The notes beneath the pieces are model-generated. The model was not told the DNA's origin. It saw only the letters and a list, made by a program, of their open reading frames with translations, and ran no database searches. A stretch of DNA of 64,000 nt from Anaerorhabdus sp036637135 (GTDB lineage: Bacteria > Bacillota_I > Bacilli_A > Erysipelotrichales > Erysipelotrichaceae), in contig NZ_JAVWNC010000002.1 in assembly GCF_036637135.1 (NCBI RefSeq), positions 10,819 through 74,818 of the forward strand. The letters run 5' to 3'. The translations under genes were made by a program, and so were the position numbers. Of the stretch, positions 35,835 through 44,730 are shown one piece after another (position 1 is the first letter of the stretch; every line of letters starts with the position of its first letter).

Positions 35835-36665
35835 CTATAGTCCAAAAATAGCTGATACTACGCAACATACTACGACCAATGACAACAGGATTGTAGTTGT
35901 TTTTATTTTTTTACCTAAAATCCAGTACATAAATCCAAATACGCCTAGTTGTATTAGACATGGCATAATTTGATCAAGATAATAAGTTAAGGGTTGTGCA
36001 AAATCACCACTACCTACCATAATTGGTAAATCTAGCCATATTTGTTGACAAATCATTCCACCGATAACCATTAATCCAATAATACCGGCATAATAGGAAA
36101 TCTTGTTCATGATACCTGTTTTTGCGATTTTTTCAATAAAGCTGGATCCAAAAGAATATCCAAATTTCAAACTATAATAGCGAATGATAAATGCTGGAAT
36201 ATTGAATATCAATAAATATAAAATCGGTCCAAGAATATTTCCAGCAGATGCAAATGAGATTGCAATACCTGCCGCAATAATTCTCAATGTTCCAGGAATT
36301 AATGAGTCACCAATTCCTGCTAGTGGTCCCATTAATGATGTTTTAACAGCATTAATTGAGTTACCATCAAATTCCTTATTATTTGCATTTTCTTCTTCCA
36401 TTGCAGCATTTATACCCATTAATAATGGTGAAATTTGTGGTGTAATTGCCATGAATTCAAGACCACGTCTCAATGCTTCAACTCGTTTCTCTTCATCTTC
36501 TTTATTTGGATACAACTTACGAACAACTGGTGTTAACGCATATGAATAAGCAATATGTTGTTGACGTTCATAATCCCACGAAATATCCAACTGACATGAA
36601 CGAATGAATATTTGATTTAATTCTTTTTTGGTTAATTTCTTTACGCTACTAGAACTCATTGTCAT
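35835..36665 (-). CDS. PTS mannose-family transporter subunit IID
   Basis: This 276-residue membrane subunit forms the sugar channel together with IIC. Typical blocks are LTKKELNQIFIRSCQLDISWDYER (N-terminus), the GIDxS-type region SLMGPLAGIGDSLIPGT, and the C-terminal membrane helices. The start MTMSSSS has GGAGGTG 5 bases upstream; the ATG two codons later is also possible. It overlaps the IIC gene by 17 bases and is the last gene of the PTS operon. Confidence 0.92.
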   Translation of the reverse strand: MTMSSSSVKKLTKKELNQIFIRSCQLDISWDYERQQHIAYSYALTPVVRKLYPNKEDEEKRVEALRRGLEFMAITPQISPLLMGINAAMEEENANNKEFDGNSINAVKTSLMGPLAGIGDSLIPGTLRIIAAGIAISFASAGNILGPILYLLIFNIPAFIIRYYSLKFGYSFGSSFIEKIAKTGIMNKISYYAGIIGLMVIGGMICQQIWLDLPIMVGSGDFAQPLTYYLDQIMPCLIQLGVFGFMYWILGKKIKTTTILLSLVVVCCVVSAIFGL

Positions 36666-37422
36666 CTTGTCCACCTCCATTCATTGCTACAGTGTTATTT
36701 TTCTTTTCATTAAAATAAAGGAAAGCTACAATACATGCGCCTAAACCTGCAAGTCCTATAATTGATACATTGAGATAAGCACACAATAGGAATCCCAAGA
36801 ATAAGAAACATGCTAATTGTTTGTTCATAATCATTCTCGCAATCATCGCAAACCCAATAGCCGGAATTAGTCCTGTTGCATAATTTAATCCACTATTTAA
36901 CCATTGAGGAATACTTGCGATAACAACTTCAATTACTGGTTGACCAAAATAGAAAGCCAATGCAACAATTCCTGCTTGAGGAATTATTTGCACAACAATC
37001 GCAAGATAGTGCATCATATCCACACCATTACAATCTCCTTTATCTGCATAGCGATCTGCCCTATGCCCAATAATAGGTACAACAAACATCATCATGAAAT
37101 TTGATAACAAGGCTGTTAATGTTGCAACCGGAACTGCTAACAGAACTGCTGACGCTACATCAGCACCAGTTAGAATTACATATGCAGTCCCAAGAATTGC
37201 TCCAGATGTATAATCCGGTGGGTTACTTGCTCCAATAGGAAACGCACCTAACCAAACAAGTTCTAATGTTGCCCCTGCCATAATACCTGTTCTTAAATCA
37301 TTTAAAGCTAATCCCACTAATGTAGAAACAACTAGTGGTCTACCTATGTTTGAACTCGCAAAGAAACTGTTCAAATAACCAAAGGCAGCAATACAGAAAA
37401 TCAATAAAGCTTGTACTAACAT
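36649..37422 (-). CDS. PTS mannose-family transporter subunit IIC
   Basis: This 257-residue integral membrane subunit has about seven or eight helices. RPLVVSTLVGLALNDLRTGI and LVWLGAFPIGASNPPDYTSG are typical of ManY/AgaC-type proteins. It works with IID as the translocation channel; the cytoplasmic IIA and IIB genes lie upstream in the same operon. Confidence 0.93.
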   Translation of the reverse strand: MLVQALLIFCIAAFGYLNSFFASSNIGRPLVVSTLVGLALNDLRTGIMAGATLELVWLGAFPIGASNPPDYTSGAILGTAYVILTGADVASAVLLAVPVATLTALLSNFMMMFVVPIIGHRADRYADKGDCNGVDMMHYLAIVVQIIPQAGIVALAFYFGQPVIEVVIASIPQWLNSGLNYATGLIPAIGFAMIARMIMNKQLACFLFLGFLLCAYLNVSIIGLAGLGACIVAFLYFNEKKNNTVAMNGGGQDDNEF

Positions 37423-37439
37423 TTTTACTATCCTCCTTT

Positions 37440-37913
37440 TTATTTAATAAGGTCAATTGCATTTTGACCCTTATCTTCTGGTACCATTTTTACTTCTATA
37501 GAAATTCCACGGTCATTCATATCCTTCAATCTTTCAATTTCTTCTGGCGAAACAAACACAGCCATTGAGATTTGTTTCTTACCATTCTCTGCTTTGACAC
37601 CACCTAGATTAACTTCTTTGATTGTTGTTACTTGCTTCGTTAATTCATCAGCGTCTTTTATAGATTCAACAATAATCATTAATCGATATTTATCTGTTGC
37701 TCCTGAGTTCAAAGCTTTAATCGAATCTTCTAAACTTTTGATTACCAACTTAACACCACTTGGTGCCGCCATTCTTAATGCCGACATACGAAGTGAATCT
37801 TTTGCAACCTCATCGTTTGCAATAAGAATACAATCAGTTCCTAAACTTTTTGTCCAAGCGAATGCAACTTGTCCATGTAGTAATCGATGATCAATTCTTA
37901 CTAGATTTATCAT
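37440..37913 (-). CDS. PTS mannose-family phosphotransfer protein IIB
   Basis: This 157-residue cytoplasmic protein takes phosphate from IIA and gives it to the incoming sugar. The active His lies in the N-terminal motif RIDHRLLHGQVA. NLGGVKAENGKKQIS and the C-terminal PEDKGQNAIDL fit the sorbose/mannose IIB family. It begins 1 base after the BtpA-like gene's stop. Confidence 0.93.
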   Translation of the reverse strand: MINLVRIDHRLLHGQVAFAWTKSLGTDCILIANDEVAKDSLRMSALRMAAPSGVKLVIKSLEDSIKALNSGATDKYRLMIIVESIKDADELTKQVTTIKEVNLGGVKAENGKKQISMAVFVSPEEIERLKDMNDRGISIEVKMVPEDKGQNAIDLIK

Positions 37914-37914
37914 T

Positions 37915-38652
37915 TTATTTACCCCTCATTCTATTCATAATGTCAGTAATTTCTTTGACATGCTCTGCGCACACATCACCTGTATCAATGCGTGTATCTT
38001 TAAAGTAGCTTCCAATGATTGCTGCATCTGCGATATTCATTTGCTCAACTAAGGTATCTTTAGTTATTCCTGCCGCAACAATTACCGGGAAATCACCCAC
38101 TACTTCTTTGAAAAGTTTTATCTTTTCAATTGATGTATTCTCTCCAGTTGCTTCCCCAGTGACACAAATACCATCACATCTTGTCATTGCGATTTTTAAG
38201 TCTTCTTCAACGGTTCGTTCTGAAAGCACTGGTTGATATTTAAACCGAACACCACCTATTAAACTTGCTTCTGAATTTTCTCTTTCAATTTTGAAAAATT
38301 CATGTAGAGATGGTTCATCTCTTTCTTTTACATGTCCAACAACAGAATCTATCTGTATAAATTGCGCATGATATTTATTTGCTAAATGAAATCCTAGATG
38401 ATCAACATTCAAACAGTTTACTCCATAAGGAATTGAGAGATTACTTTGTTCAACATAATTTAATATTCTTTCTAATTGAATATAATTTCCAAAATATGTT
38501 TCCAGAATAATTCCATCAATACCATTATTTATATAAATATCGATTTCCTTCTTAGCTCTTTCAAATACATCTTCATCATCTGTTCCTTTAAGATGAATCA
38601 TTCCAATAATTGGTTTCTTATTTTTAAATAGTGATAAGAAATCTCTGCTCAT
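37915..38652 (-). CDS. BtpA/SgcQ-family TIM-barrel protein
   Basis: This 245-residue soluble protein matches the BtpA/SgcQ family: PIIGMIHLKGT at the N-terminus, DGIILETYFGN, PYGVNCLNVD, FIQIDSVVGH and IVAAGITKDTLVEQM. Such proteins have a (beta/alpha)8 fold; E. coli SgcQ also sits in a PTS gene cluster, but no reaction has been firmly assigned. Its place between IIA and IIB suggests it handles the imported sugar phosphate, since there is no other enzyme gene in the operon. Confidence 0.85.
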   Translation of the reverse strand: MSRDFLSLFKNKKPIIGMIHLKGTDDEDVFERAKKEIDIYINNGIDGIILETYFGNYIQLERILNYVEQSNLSIPYGVNCLNVDHLGFHLANKYHAQFIQIDSVVGHVKERDEPSLHEFFKIERENSEASLIGGVRFKYQPVLSERTVEEDLKIAMTRCDGICVTGEATGENTSIEKIKLFKEVVGDFPVIVAAGITKDTLVEQMNIADAAIIGSYFKDTRIDTGDVCAEHVKEITDIMNRMRGK

Positions 38653-38666
38653 AATTTTTCCTCTTT

Positions 38667-39086
38667 CTAAAAGTCATTCTCGACTTGGTCTATTTGGTTA
38701 GAAAATTCAATAAACTTAATACCCTCTTTTGTTTCTTGTACTATGTCCGCTATATTTAGTGTCGTTAATGGCTCACAGAAACTTAATAATAAATTTAATA
38801 CCATTGCCAAATTCAACCCTGTAAATAATCGTACATTGGGATATTTTGTTAATGGAACCATTGCTGTACATACACTTGCTCCATATAAGTCTGTAACTAT
38901 TACATACTCTATTTCTGGACTGTTTTTTATTTCTGTTTCTAACTTCTCTGCATAATCTGTTGGTGAATTACCTGGTAATAAACAATATGTTTCAATTGAA
39001 TCTGCCATGCTCCCTGTGATTAATTTTGCGGCATCTTTCATGCCTTCTGCCAAATGACCATGTGATGCTAAAATCGTTTTCCTCAT
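38667..39086 (-). CDS. PTS mannose-family phosphotransfer protein IIA
   Basis: This 139-residue cytoplasmic protein receives phosphate from HPr. The active His is in ASHGHLAEGMKDA near the N-terminus, and TDLYGASVCTAM is the second conserved block. It is the first transporter gene after the GntR regulator, 62 bases downstream of it. Confidence 0.92.
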   Translation of the reverse strand: MRKTILASHGHLAEGMKDAAKLITGSMADSIETYCLLPGNSPTDYAEKLETEIKNSPEIEYVIVTDLYGASVCTAMVPLTKYPNVRLFTGLNLAMVLNLLLSFCEPLTTLNIADIVQETKEGIKFIEFSNQIDQVENDF

Positions 39087-39148
39087 GTTTCCTCCCTCTT
39101 TTTAGGCGCACTAAAAACAACTTTTAATGCTCTATTTCAAATGTACTT

Positions 39149-39880
39149 TTATTTATTACTAGATCTCACTGAGAACTTGTAAATGTCACTTCGAATATAT
39201 TGCTCGTTATAGTAAAGCACTTGATTCATATCTCCAACTACCAACTGGCTAATATAGAGTAATGGAGTTCCAACTACGCAATCCAAATGTTTTGCTTGTT
39301 CTTTTGTTGCATATTTAATTTCAATAACATCATCAAAGAATTTCGCTGTATTTCCTGTATTCTCTCTAATCACATCCAAGAGTGGTTGAGACTCAACTTC
39401 TTTATTTAACATGAAATCAAAGTTTGCAATAAAATAGTCTTCTTCTAACATACTTGCTCTACCATCGATAAATCTTAAACGTTGCATATGAATAACTTGT
39501 TCTTGTTCAGTAATATTTAAGCAATCGCAAATTCGTTTATCGACTTTTTTTAGTCCTTTGAAGATTACTTCTGTACTTGGTATTTTTCCAGCTTGTAAGC
39601 AAGATTTTGTAAAACTTCCCTCTGCACTGACAGTTTCGACAAAGACAGGTAATGATACAAATGTACCTTTGCCATGTTTTTTTACAAGTACATTATCATT
39701 ACAAAGTTTTTGTATTGCGCTTCTTACCGTAATACGACTTACATTGTAAGTTTGACTCAGTTGCTCCTCCGAAGGAATTTGACTTCCTATTTTGTATTCC
39801 CCTGATTCTATTTTCTCCATAATCGCATCATAAAGTTGTTGATATAAAGGTGCTGCAACATTGTTTTGTAGATTATTCAT
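39149..39880 (-). CDS. GntR-family regulator (HutC type, UTRA domain)
   Basis: This 243-residue regulator has an N-terminal winged HTH (about 8-75: GSQIPSEEQLSQTYNVSRITVRSAI) and a C-terminal UTRA ligand-binding domain. It opens the PTS operon, so it is the probable sugar-phosphate-responsive repressor of the transporter genes. Its own promoter carries a near-perfect palindrome across the -10. Confidence 0.92.
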   Translation of the reverse strand: MNNLQNNVAAPLYQQLYDAIMEKIESGEYKIGSQIPSEEQLSQTYNVSRITVRSAIQKLCNDNVLVKKHGKGTFVSLPVFVETVSAEGSFTKSCLQAGKIPSTEVIFKGLKKVDKRICDCLNITEQEQVIHMQRLRFIDGRASMLEEDYFIANFDFMLNKEVESQPLLDVIRENTGNTAKFFDDVIEIKYATKEQAKHLDCVVGTPLLYISQLVVGDMNQVLYYNEQYIRSDIYKFSVRSSNK

Positions 39881-39927
39881 ATATCCTCCATGTAAATATG
39901 CAAAAATTCTCCCTGTTTATATAAGAC

Positions 39928-39955
39928 ATCATAACACGTATTATTATATTGTCAA
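39928..39955 (-). promoter_or_regulatory. Promoter of the gntR-PTS operon
   Basis: On the minus strand, -35 TTGACA (39950-39955) and -10 TATGAT (39928-39933) are 16 bases apart; a consensus -35. Confidence 0.75.
39931..39944. promoter_or_regulatory. Candidate GntR operator
   Basis: ATAACACGTATTAT is a 14-bp dyad (ATAAnACGTnTTAT) lying across the -10 and spacer of the gntR promoter, where a bound repressor would block transcription. Confidence 0.5.
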
Positions 39956-39980
39956 ACTATTTTCTTTTGTATTTACCAAA

Positions 39981-40039
39981 TAAAAACTCCCCTATTCCAT
40001 CCAGTCTTAATTTGACTTTCTGTTAATAGTAGGAGTTTT
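39981..40039 (-). terminator. Long hairpin after the EAL-domain gene
   Basis: Outer arms AAAAACTCC and GGAGTTTTT enclose a long imperfect inner stem, with T-rich ends on both strands. It lies 17 bases past the EAL gene stop and probably ends that transcript. Confidence 0.6.
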
Positions 40040-40055
40040 TCACAATATTTTTTTA

Positions 40056-42281
40056 TTAATTCTCTTTTAATAATTCTTCATAATTATCTTTAGGCATCGG
40101 TTTTGCATAGAAGAAGCCCTGTGCAATATAACAAGATAACTTTTCTAACAACTCTACTTGTTCTCTTGTTTCAACACCTTCAACAACTACAGACATATCC
40201 AATCCTCGTGCTAATGAAACAATATTACTTAAGATAAATCCTGCGCGATTACTTGTTTCCGCATCTCTTAAGAATTCTCTATCTACTTTAAGGACATCCG
40301 CAACAATATCTTTTAGAAGATTGAATGAAGAATATCCACTTCCGAAGTCGTCAACACAAATTAAGAATCCTTTTGATCTCAACTGACTGCAGATACGTCC
40401 AAAATCTTCAATACTCTCATGAATAATTGTTTCTAGTAACTCTAACTCAACCAAATGTGGTGGTAAATCATACTTATTGATAATTGCCTCTAGACGTTCG
40501 ACATATCCTTCACTATAAACTAACGCTTTTGATTGGTTCACCGATATAGGTAGAGGTTTGAGGCCTTTAGTAAGCCAATCTCTCTGCATCCTACATACTT
40601 CCTCTAAAACAAACATATCTATGTTTACAATAAATCCATTCTTTTCAAATAAAGGAATGAAATCTGCTGGTGATATTACTTTACCATCTCTAATCCAACG
40701 AACCAATGCTTCCGCTCCAACCATTTTGCCTGTATTAATATTCATTTTAGGTTGAAGATAAACTTGAAACTCTCTATTATTCAATGCTTCGTACATTACG
40801 TTTTCAACTTCTTTTTCTGAAATTGCATTTCCTCGCATCTTTTCGGTATAGAAACAGAACTTACGTTCAGATTCTTGTTGCTTCGCAGTTTGATGCGCCA
40901 TAGTCGCTCTATCCATAATCATACCCACATCTTTTTCATGTGGTGGTACTTTATATACCCCTGTAGTAAAGTTTACCTTATATTGCTTGCCTGCTTTATT
41001 TAGTTCCTCTTTAAAACTATTTCTAAATTCTGTACCCATTCCAATAACTTCTTCATCTGAATCACACATCAATAAACACATGAAGTTATCACCACTTTCA
41101 TGACAATATAAATCTTCATTTGTTAAGATTTTTGATATTAATTTTTCCATTTCAAGTAAAACAAAATCACCTTCAGAATAGCCATACATATCATTGATCA
41201 TTTTGAAATTATCTACATCTACTCGAACCATATATAAACCAGCTTTATAATTCGATAGTTTTTCTTTAACTAAAATTCTAAATTTATTTATATTATTACA
41301 ATTCAATAATGGATCTATATACGCTAATCGCTCAAGTCTCTTCTTGTTTCGATAATCCATCAAGATAATCGCTAATAATAATCCTCCAAATAAGAATATT
41401 GAAACCATCACACTGACTAAATTTCTCATGATTAATCGATTCGCATAATCCATTACAACTGATTTAGGGACTACCGATATAACAACCCAGTCATTAATGT
41501 TAGAAGTTACAAATGTAGCGACTACACTATCATTTTCTGTTTTATATTCAATGACTCCATCTTTATGATTCATGATATCATAACGTACTTCATCACACAC
41601 TTCTTGACTGTTGCCAGACTCTTCAACGATGGTAAATAAATTCAATTCACCCTGGAAATCTTCATCCCTTCCGGAATGCGCAATAATTGTACCTTTTGTA
41701 TCCACAATATATGAATATCCATACCCATTAAATATACTTGTATTAATTAATTCTGAAAATACCGACGGTCGATTCGTCGCAATAACTACACCTTTTAACT
41801 CACCTTGCCAATAATAAGGGGTTGCATAAACATTAATCACTTGACCATCTGTTTTATCAATCATTTGATTTGAAACACTACTTATTCCTTGTAATGCAAG
41901 TTTAAAATACTCACGATCATTTGCATTAAAGTTTTCACCATCTGTTGCATATACATTTCCATCTAAATCGATAAATCCCAATCGTTTAAATTGAGTACGT
42001 TGTGCCTCTAATCCTAATACTTCCATAATTCGGCTTATTTCATATACATCAATACCACCAGCGATATTTGATATTGCCTTTATTTTATCTAGTTCTTGAT
42101 TCACAACTTTATCAATTGCATTTGCATTTAAAACCGCAATCTCTGTAAGAAATTGTCTATTTTGATTATCAAGGTCATCTTTTGTCGCCTTGACTATAAA
42201 TCCGCCCATCATTAAAAGAGTACTTAAAATCACTATTACGATCAATGTCCATCGCATTATTTTTGATGAATTCTTTTTCAT
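40056..42281 (-). CDS. Membrane sensor with Cache, degenerate GGDEF and EAL domains
   Basis: This 741-residue protein has an N-terminal helix, an extracytoplasmic Cache sensor (about 35-275), a second helix (about 285-308), a GGDEF-like domain and an EAL domain. The GGDEF site reads ESGDNF, so cyclase activity is unlikely. The EAL domain looks active: AEALVRW, LELLET, CVDDFGSGYSSF and VVEGVET are intact. It should degrade cyclic-di-GMP in response to an external ligand. The start MKKNSSK has a GGGAGAG site about 8 bases upstream. The gene is monocistronic, next to the PTS operon but not clearly linked to it. Confidence 0.9.
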   Translation of the reverse strand: MKKNSSKIMRWTLIVIVILSTLLMMGGFIVKATKDDLDNQNRQFLTEIAVLNANAIDKVVNQELDKIKAISNIAGGIDVYEISRIMEVLGLEAQRTQFKRLGFIDLDGNVYATDGENFNANDREYFKLALQGISSVSNQMIDKTDGQVINVYATPYYWQGELKGVVIATNRPSVFSELINTSIFNGYGYSYIVDTKGTIIAHSGRDEDFQGELNLFTIVEESGNSQEVCDEVRYDIMNHKDGVIEYKTENDSVVATFVTSNINDWVVISVVPKSVVMDYANRLIMRNLVSVMVSIFLFGGLLLAIILMDYRNKKRLERLAYIDPLLNCNNINKFRILVKEKLSNYKAGLYMVRVDVDNFKMINDMYGYSEGDFVLLEMEKLISKILTNEDLYCHESGDNFMCLLMCDSDEEVIGMGTEFRNSFKEELNKAGKQYKVNFTTGVYKVPPHEKDVGMIMDRATMAHQTAKQQESERKFCFYTEKMRGNAISEKEVENVMYEALNNREFQVYLQPKMNINTGKMVGAEALVRWIRDGKVISPADFIPLFEKNGFIVNIDMFVLEEVCRMQRDWLTKGLKPLPISVNQSKALVYSEGYVERLEAIINKYDLPPHLVELELLETIIHESIEDFGRICSQLRSKGFLICVDDFGSGYSSFNLLKDIVADVLKVDREFLRDAETSNRAGFILSNIVSLARGLDMSVVVEGVETREQVELLEKLSCYIAQGFFYAKPMPKDNYEELLKEN

Positions 42282-42339
42282 AACGTATCTCTCCCACACA
42301 CGTACTACTTTTCTACCTGTAATCTATTATACAAGAAAA

Positions 42340-42359
42340 AAACAGTTTTTTAACTGTTT
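42340..42359 (-). terminator. Intrinsic terminator of ABC module A
   Basis: An 8-bp stem AAACAGTT/AACTGTTT with a 4-base loop is followed by TTTTTTTCTTG on the minus strand, just past the ATPase stop. Confidence 0.88.
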
Positions 42360-42360
42360 C

Positions 42361-43038
42361 TTAATCTAAATCAACTAATTTTCCTTCTTTTAAGAATACT
42401 CTATGGTCAGAAAGCTTTGAAACTTCATTACTGTGCGTTACTACAATAACTGTTTTTCCAAATTTTTCTGTCAACATTTTGAATATACTGATGATTTCTT
42501 GTTCAGTTGCAGTATCCAAGTTTCCCGTAGGTTCATCCGCAAAGATTAAATCAACGTTAGAAGCTAAGGCACGTGCTATCGCAATACGTTGTTGTTCTCC
42601 ACCTGATAAATGTGTAACCAAACGTTCTGCTTTTGACTTAACAATTCCGAATTTTTCTAATAGTGCATATCCTATTTCTTTTTGATTTTTTGGCATTGGA
42701 TTATCTGTCTCCAACATTGCCACTTCAATATTTTCAATACCTGTTAAATATTGAATTAAATTATATGCTTGAAATACAACACCAATTTTATTTCGTCGAT
42801 ATTTATATAATCCAATCTTATCTAAGTCTTCCCCATCAAAACTAATACTTCCACTCTCTTGTTTATCAAGTCCTGCAAGAATGCTTAGTAATGTTGTTTT
42901 ACCTGATCCTGATGGACCAAGAATTGTATAGAACTTTCCTTCTTCAAAATTATAACTTAAGTCTTTTAATATTTCTCTTCGATATCCACCATCAATGTAA
43001 CCATAATTGATATTTTCTATTTTTAGTTTTGTACTCAT
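42361..43038 (-). CDS. ABC transporter ATPase, MacB/LolD type (module A)
   Basis: This 225-residue ATPase has Walker A GPSGSGKTTL, signature LSGGEQQR and Walker B IFADEPTGNLD. The EPTGNLD form and the LolD/MacB layout indicate mechanotransmission-type partners with a FtsX-like permease. By eye it differs from the module B ATPase at about 26 of 225 positions, clustered around residues 63-75 and at the C-terminus. It starts 9 bases after its permease gene. Confidence 0.92.
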   Translation of the reverse strand: MSTKLKIENINYGYIDGGYRREILKDLSYNFEEGKFYTILGPSGSGKTTLLSILAGLDKQESGSISFDGEDLDKIGLYKYRRNKIGVVFQAYNLIQYLTGIENIEVAMLETDNPMPKNQKEIGYALLEKFGIVKSKAERLVTHLSGGEQQRIAIARALASNVDLIFADEPTGNLDTATEQEIISIFKMLTEKFGKTVIVVTHSNEVSKLSDHRVFLKEGKLVDLD

Positions 43039-43047
43039 TTTATCCTC

Positions 43048-44625
43048 CTATGACAACATGATTCTCTTTGGATTTAAACGCATGATCATGGCAGAAGGTA
43101 TGAGTATACTCACAAAGACTACCAAGATACCTAAGCCATATATTTCAAGTATTAATATTGGATTGATTGATACATGATAATTTTGCAGTAATTCATCTTG
43201 ACTGATTTCTGTGAAATATGATTGATCTCCAATCCATGAATAGTTTGTATCCGTTTCGATTTCTTCATCTACATTATTTTGTTGATAGTCCAATACCAAA
43301 TCGCCAACCTGACCCGCAATCAAGCTTCCACTTGCTACTGCTAGTGTAAATCCCATAAGTCCAATAATTAATAATTCAGTAAATAGTTGCAAGACTACTT
43401 TTACTTTACTAACACCCAAAGATAAGAGAACTCCTATTTCAAATTCACGTGTTTTTAGTGTTAATGCAGTAACTAATGAAATGATTACAATTGCATTTAA
43501 TGCTACAATCCACACAATAACATTCGCAAAGAAAGATAATGAATCTAATGGTTTCGCAAGTTCATTAAATTCTTTCTCATTAGAATTGAATTTAATATAT
43601 GTTTCTTCATTTGATTTATTGTCATCTACAAACGAATGAATATCATTCGCATTCTTAAGTAAGAATGTTGCTTTATTTGTATTAAGGTAATCATTTAGTG
43701 TTGGTCGATCTTGACCCTCTATCATCGCAGTATTACCAGTTTTTTCAAAGTAATCATATACTTTAGATATTAAGTTATAACTAAAGTCTGCATGGGCAGT
43801 TAGTGGAACTAATATAGCGTTCTTTGGTGACTCATAAGGCGCCATCCAATCAAACTGTTCTGAGTTTGGATCTACATCATTAATCGTTGTATAAATACCG
43901 ATGATTTCAACTTCCATAATGCAATCATCTTCACTTATGCCCATTGTCGTTTTATATTCTTCCAATTGGCTTCCTTGAAACATCGTGTATTTTATTGTGT
44001 CTCCTACGCGTAATCCATTTTGCTCTGCAAGTTCTTTGGTAATCACTGCTACACGGTTAGAGTTATCAATATCATCTTGTGTATACATTCTACCCTCTTG
44101 TAGGGTAAATGTATTATCTAAGAATTCAATCATGTTTGGATAAGCATTAGCCATAACCAATAGATTAGATTCTTGATAGACATATTCTACTCCCGTAACA
44201 GCGTCAATTGAAACGCCACCACTACCGCCTTCATTCTTTTTGTTTTCATTACCTACTGGTACATTCTCAAATCCATTTGAATAGGCCACGGCACTAATTA
44301 ATTGATTAACACCCGCAACACGTTCATCACTCATCATTGTTTTTACTTTTTCATTATCAACACGCGGCATATTTTGACTAAATACGTTTCGTTCTTCATC
44401 TGATTCCAGTTTTTCCATGTCCTTCCAAAAAGTTTCATAATCCATTTCGTAGGCAACTACTGCACGCATTTTATTACGAGTTATTTGCTTTGCATTCTCT
44501 GCCGCATTACTAATCCCTAATCCCACTAAAACTAAATTCCCGATCATGAAAAATGTAATACCCAAAATAATTGATTTCGACATTTTCCTTTTTACATAGA
44601 ATAACGCTCTTTTCATATAATTCAT
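43048..44625 (-). CDS. FtsX-like ABC permease (module A)
   Basis: This 525-residue membrane protein has one N-terminal helix (about 16-38), an extracytoplasmic domain of about 340 residues, and three C-terminal helices (around 370, 415 and 500), the MacB/FtsX pattern. LKTREFEIGVLLSLGVSKVKVV is the conserved coupling region. The start MNYMKRALF is chosen because it aligns with the module B paralogue; a GTG two codons earlier is possible. The exposed domain diverges strongly from its paralogue, while the membrane parts are nearly the same. Its job is unknown; antimicrobial peptide sensing, lipoprotein handling or wall control are possible. Confidence 0.88.
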   Translation of the reverse strand: MNYMKRALFYVKRKMSKSIILGITFFMIGNLVLVGLGISNAAENAKQITRNKMRAVVAYEMDYETFWKDMEKLESDEERNVFSQNMPRVDNEKVKTMMSDERVAGVNQLISAVAYSNGFENVPVGNENKKNEGGSGGVSIDAVTGVEYVYQESNLLVMANAYPNMIEFLDNTFTLQEGRMYTQDDIDNSNRVAVITKELAEQNGLRVGDTIKYTMFQGSQLEEYKTTMGISEDDCIMEVEIIGIYTTINDVDPNSEQFDWMAPYESPKNAILVPLTAHADFSYNLISKVYDYFEKTGNTAMIEGQDRPTLNDYLNTNKATFLLKNANDIHSFVDDNKSNEETYIKFNSNEKEFNELAKPLDSLSFFANVIVWIVALNAIVIISLVTALTLKTREFEIGVLLSLGVSKVKVVLQLFTELLIIGLMGFTLAVASGSLIAGQVGDLVLDYQQNNVDEEIETDTNYSWIGDQSYFTEISQDELLQNYHVSINPILILEIYGLGILVVFVSILIPSAMIMRLNPKRIMLS

Positions 44626-44706
44626 ATCCACTTACCACCTTATATGAATAGTCTAAATGATAAAACTAAAGAATTTCTTAACATCCGCTTAATTAACACA
44701 AAAGAA

Positions 44707-44730
44707 AAGAAGTGACAAATGTCACTTCTT
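44707..44730 (-). terminator. Intrinsic terminator of ABC module B
   Basis: A perfect 10-bp stem AAGAAGTGAC/GTCACTTCTT with a 4-base loop is followed by TTTTCTTTTG on the minus strand. It separates the two modules, so each is its own unit. Confidence 0.9.

Noticed and set aside
35818..35840. CTATAGAA/TTCTATAG inverted repeat at the IID stop as a terminator
   Set aside because: No T run follows it on the minus strand; the hairpin at 35671-35696 is a much better terminator.
36184..36549. Plus-strand 121-codon open frame across the IID gene
   Set aside because: Lies wholly within a clear PTS IID gene on the opposite strand; composition is that of a complement frame.
37594..37890. Plus-strand open frame across the IIB gene
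   Set aside because: It mirrors a well-supported PTS IIB gene on the other strand and has no ribosome binding site or recognisable domain; a shadow frame.
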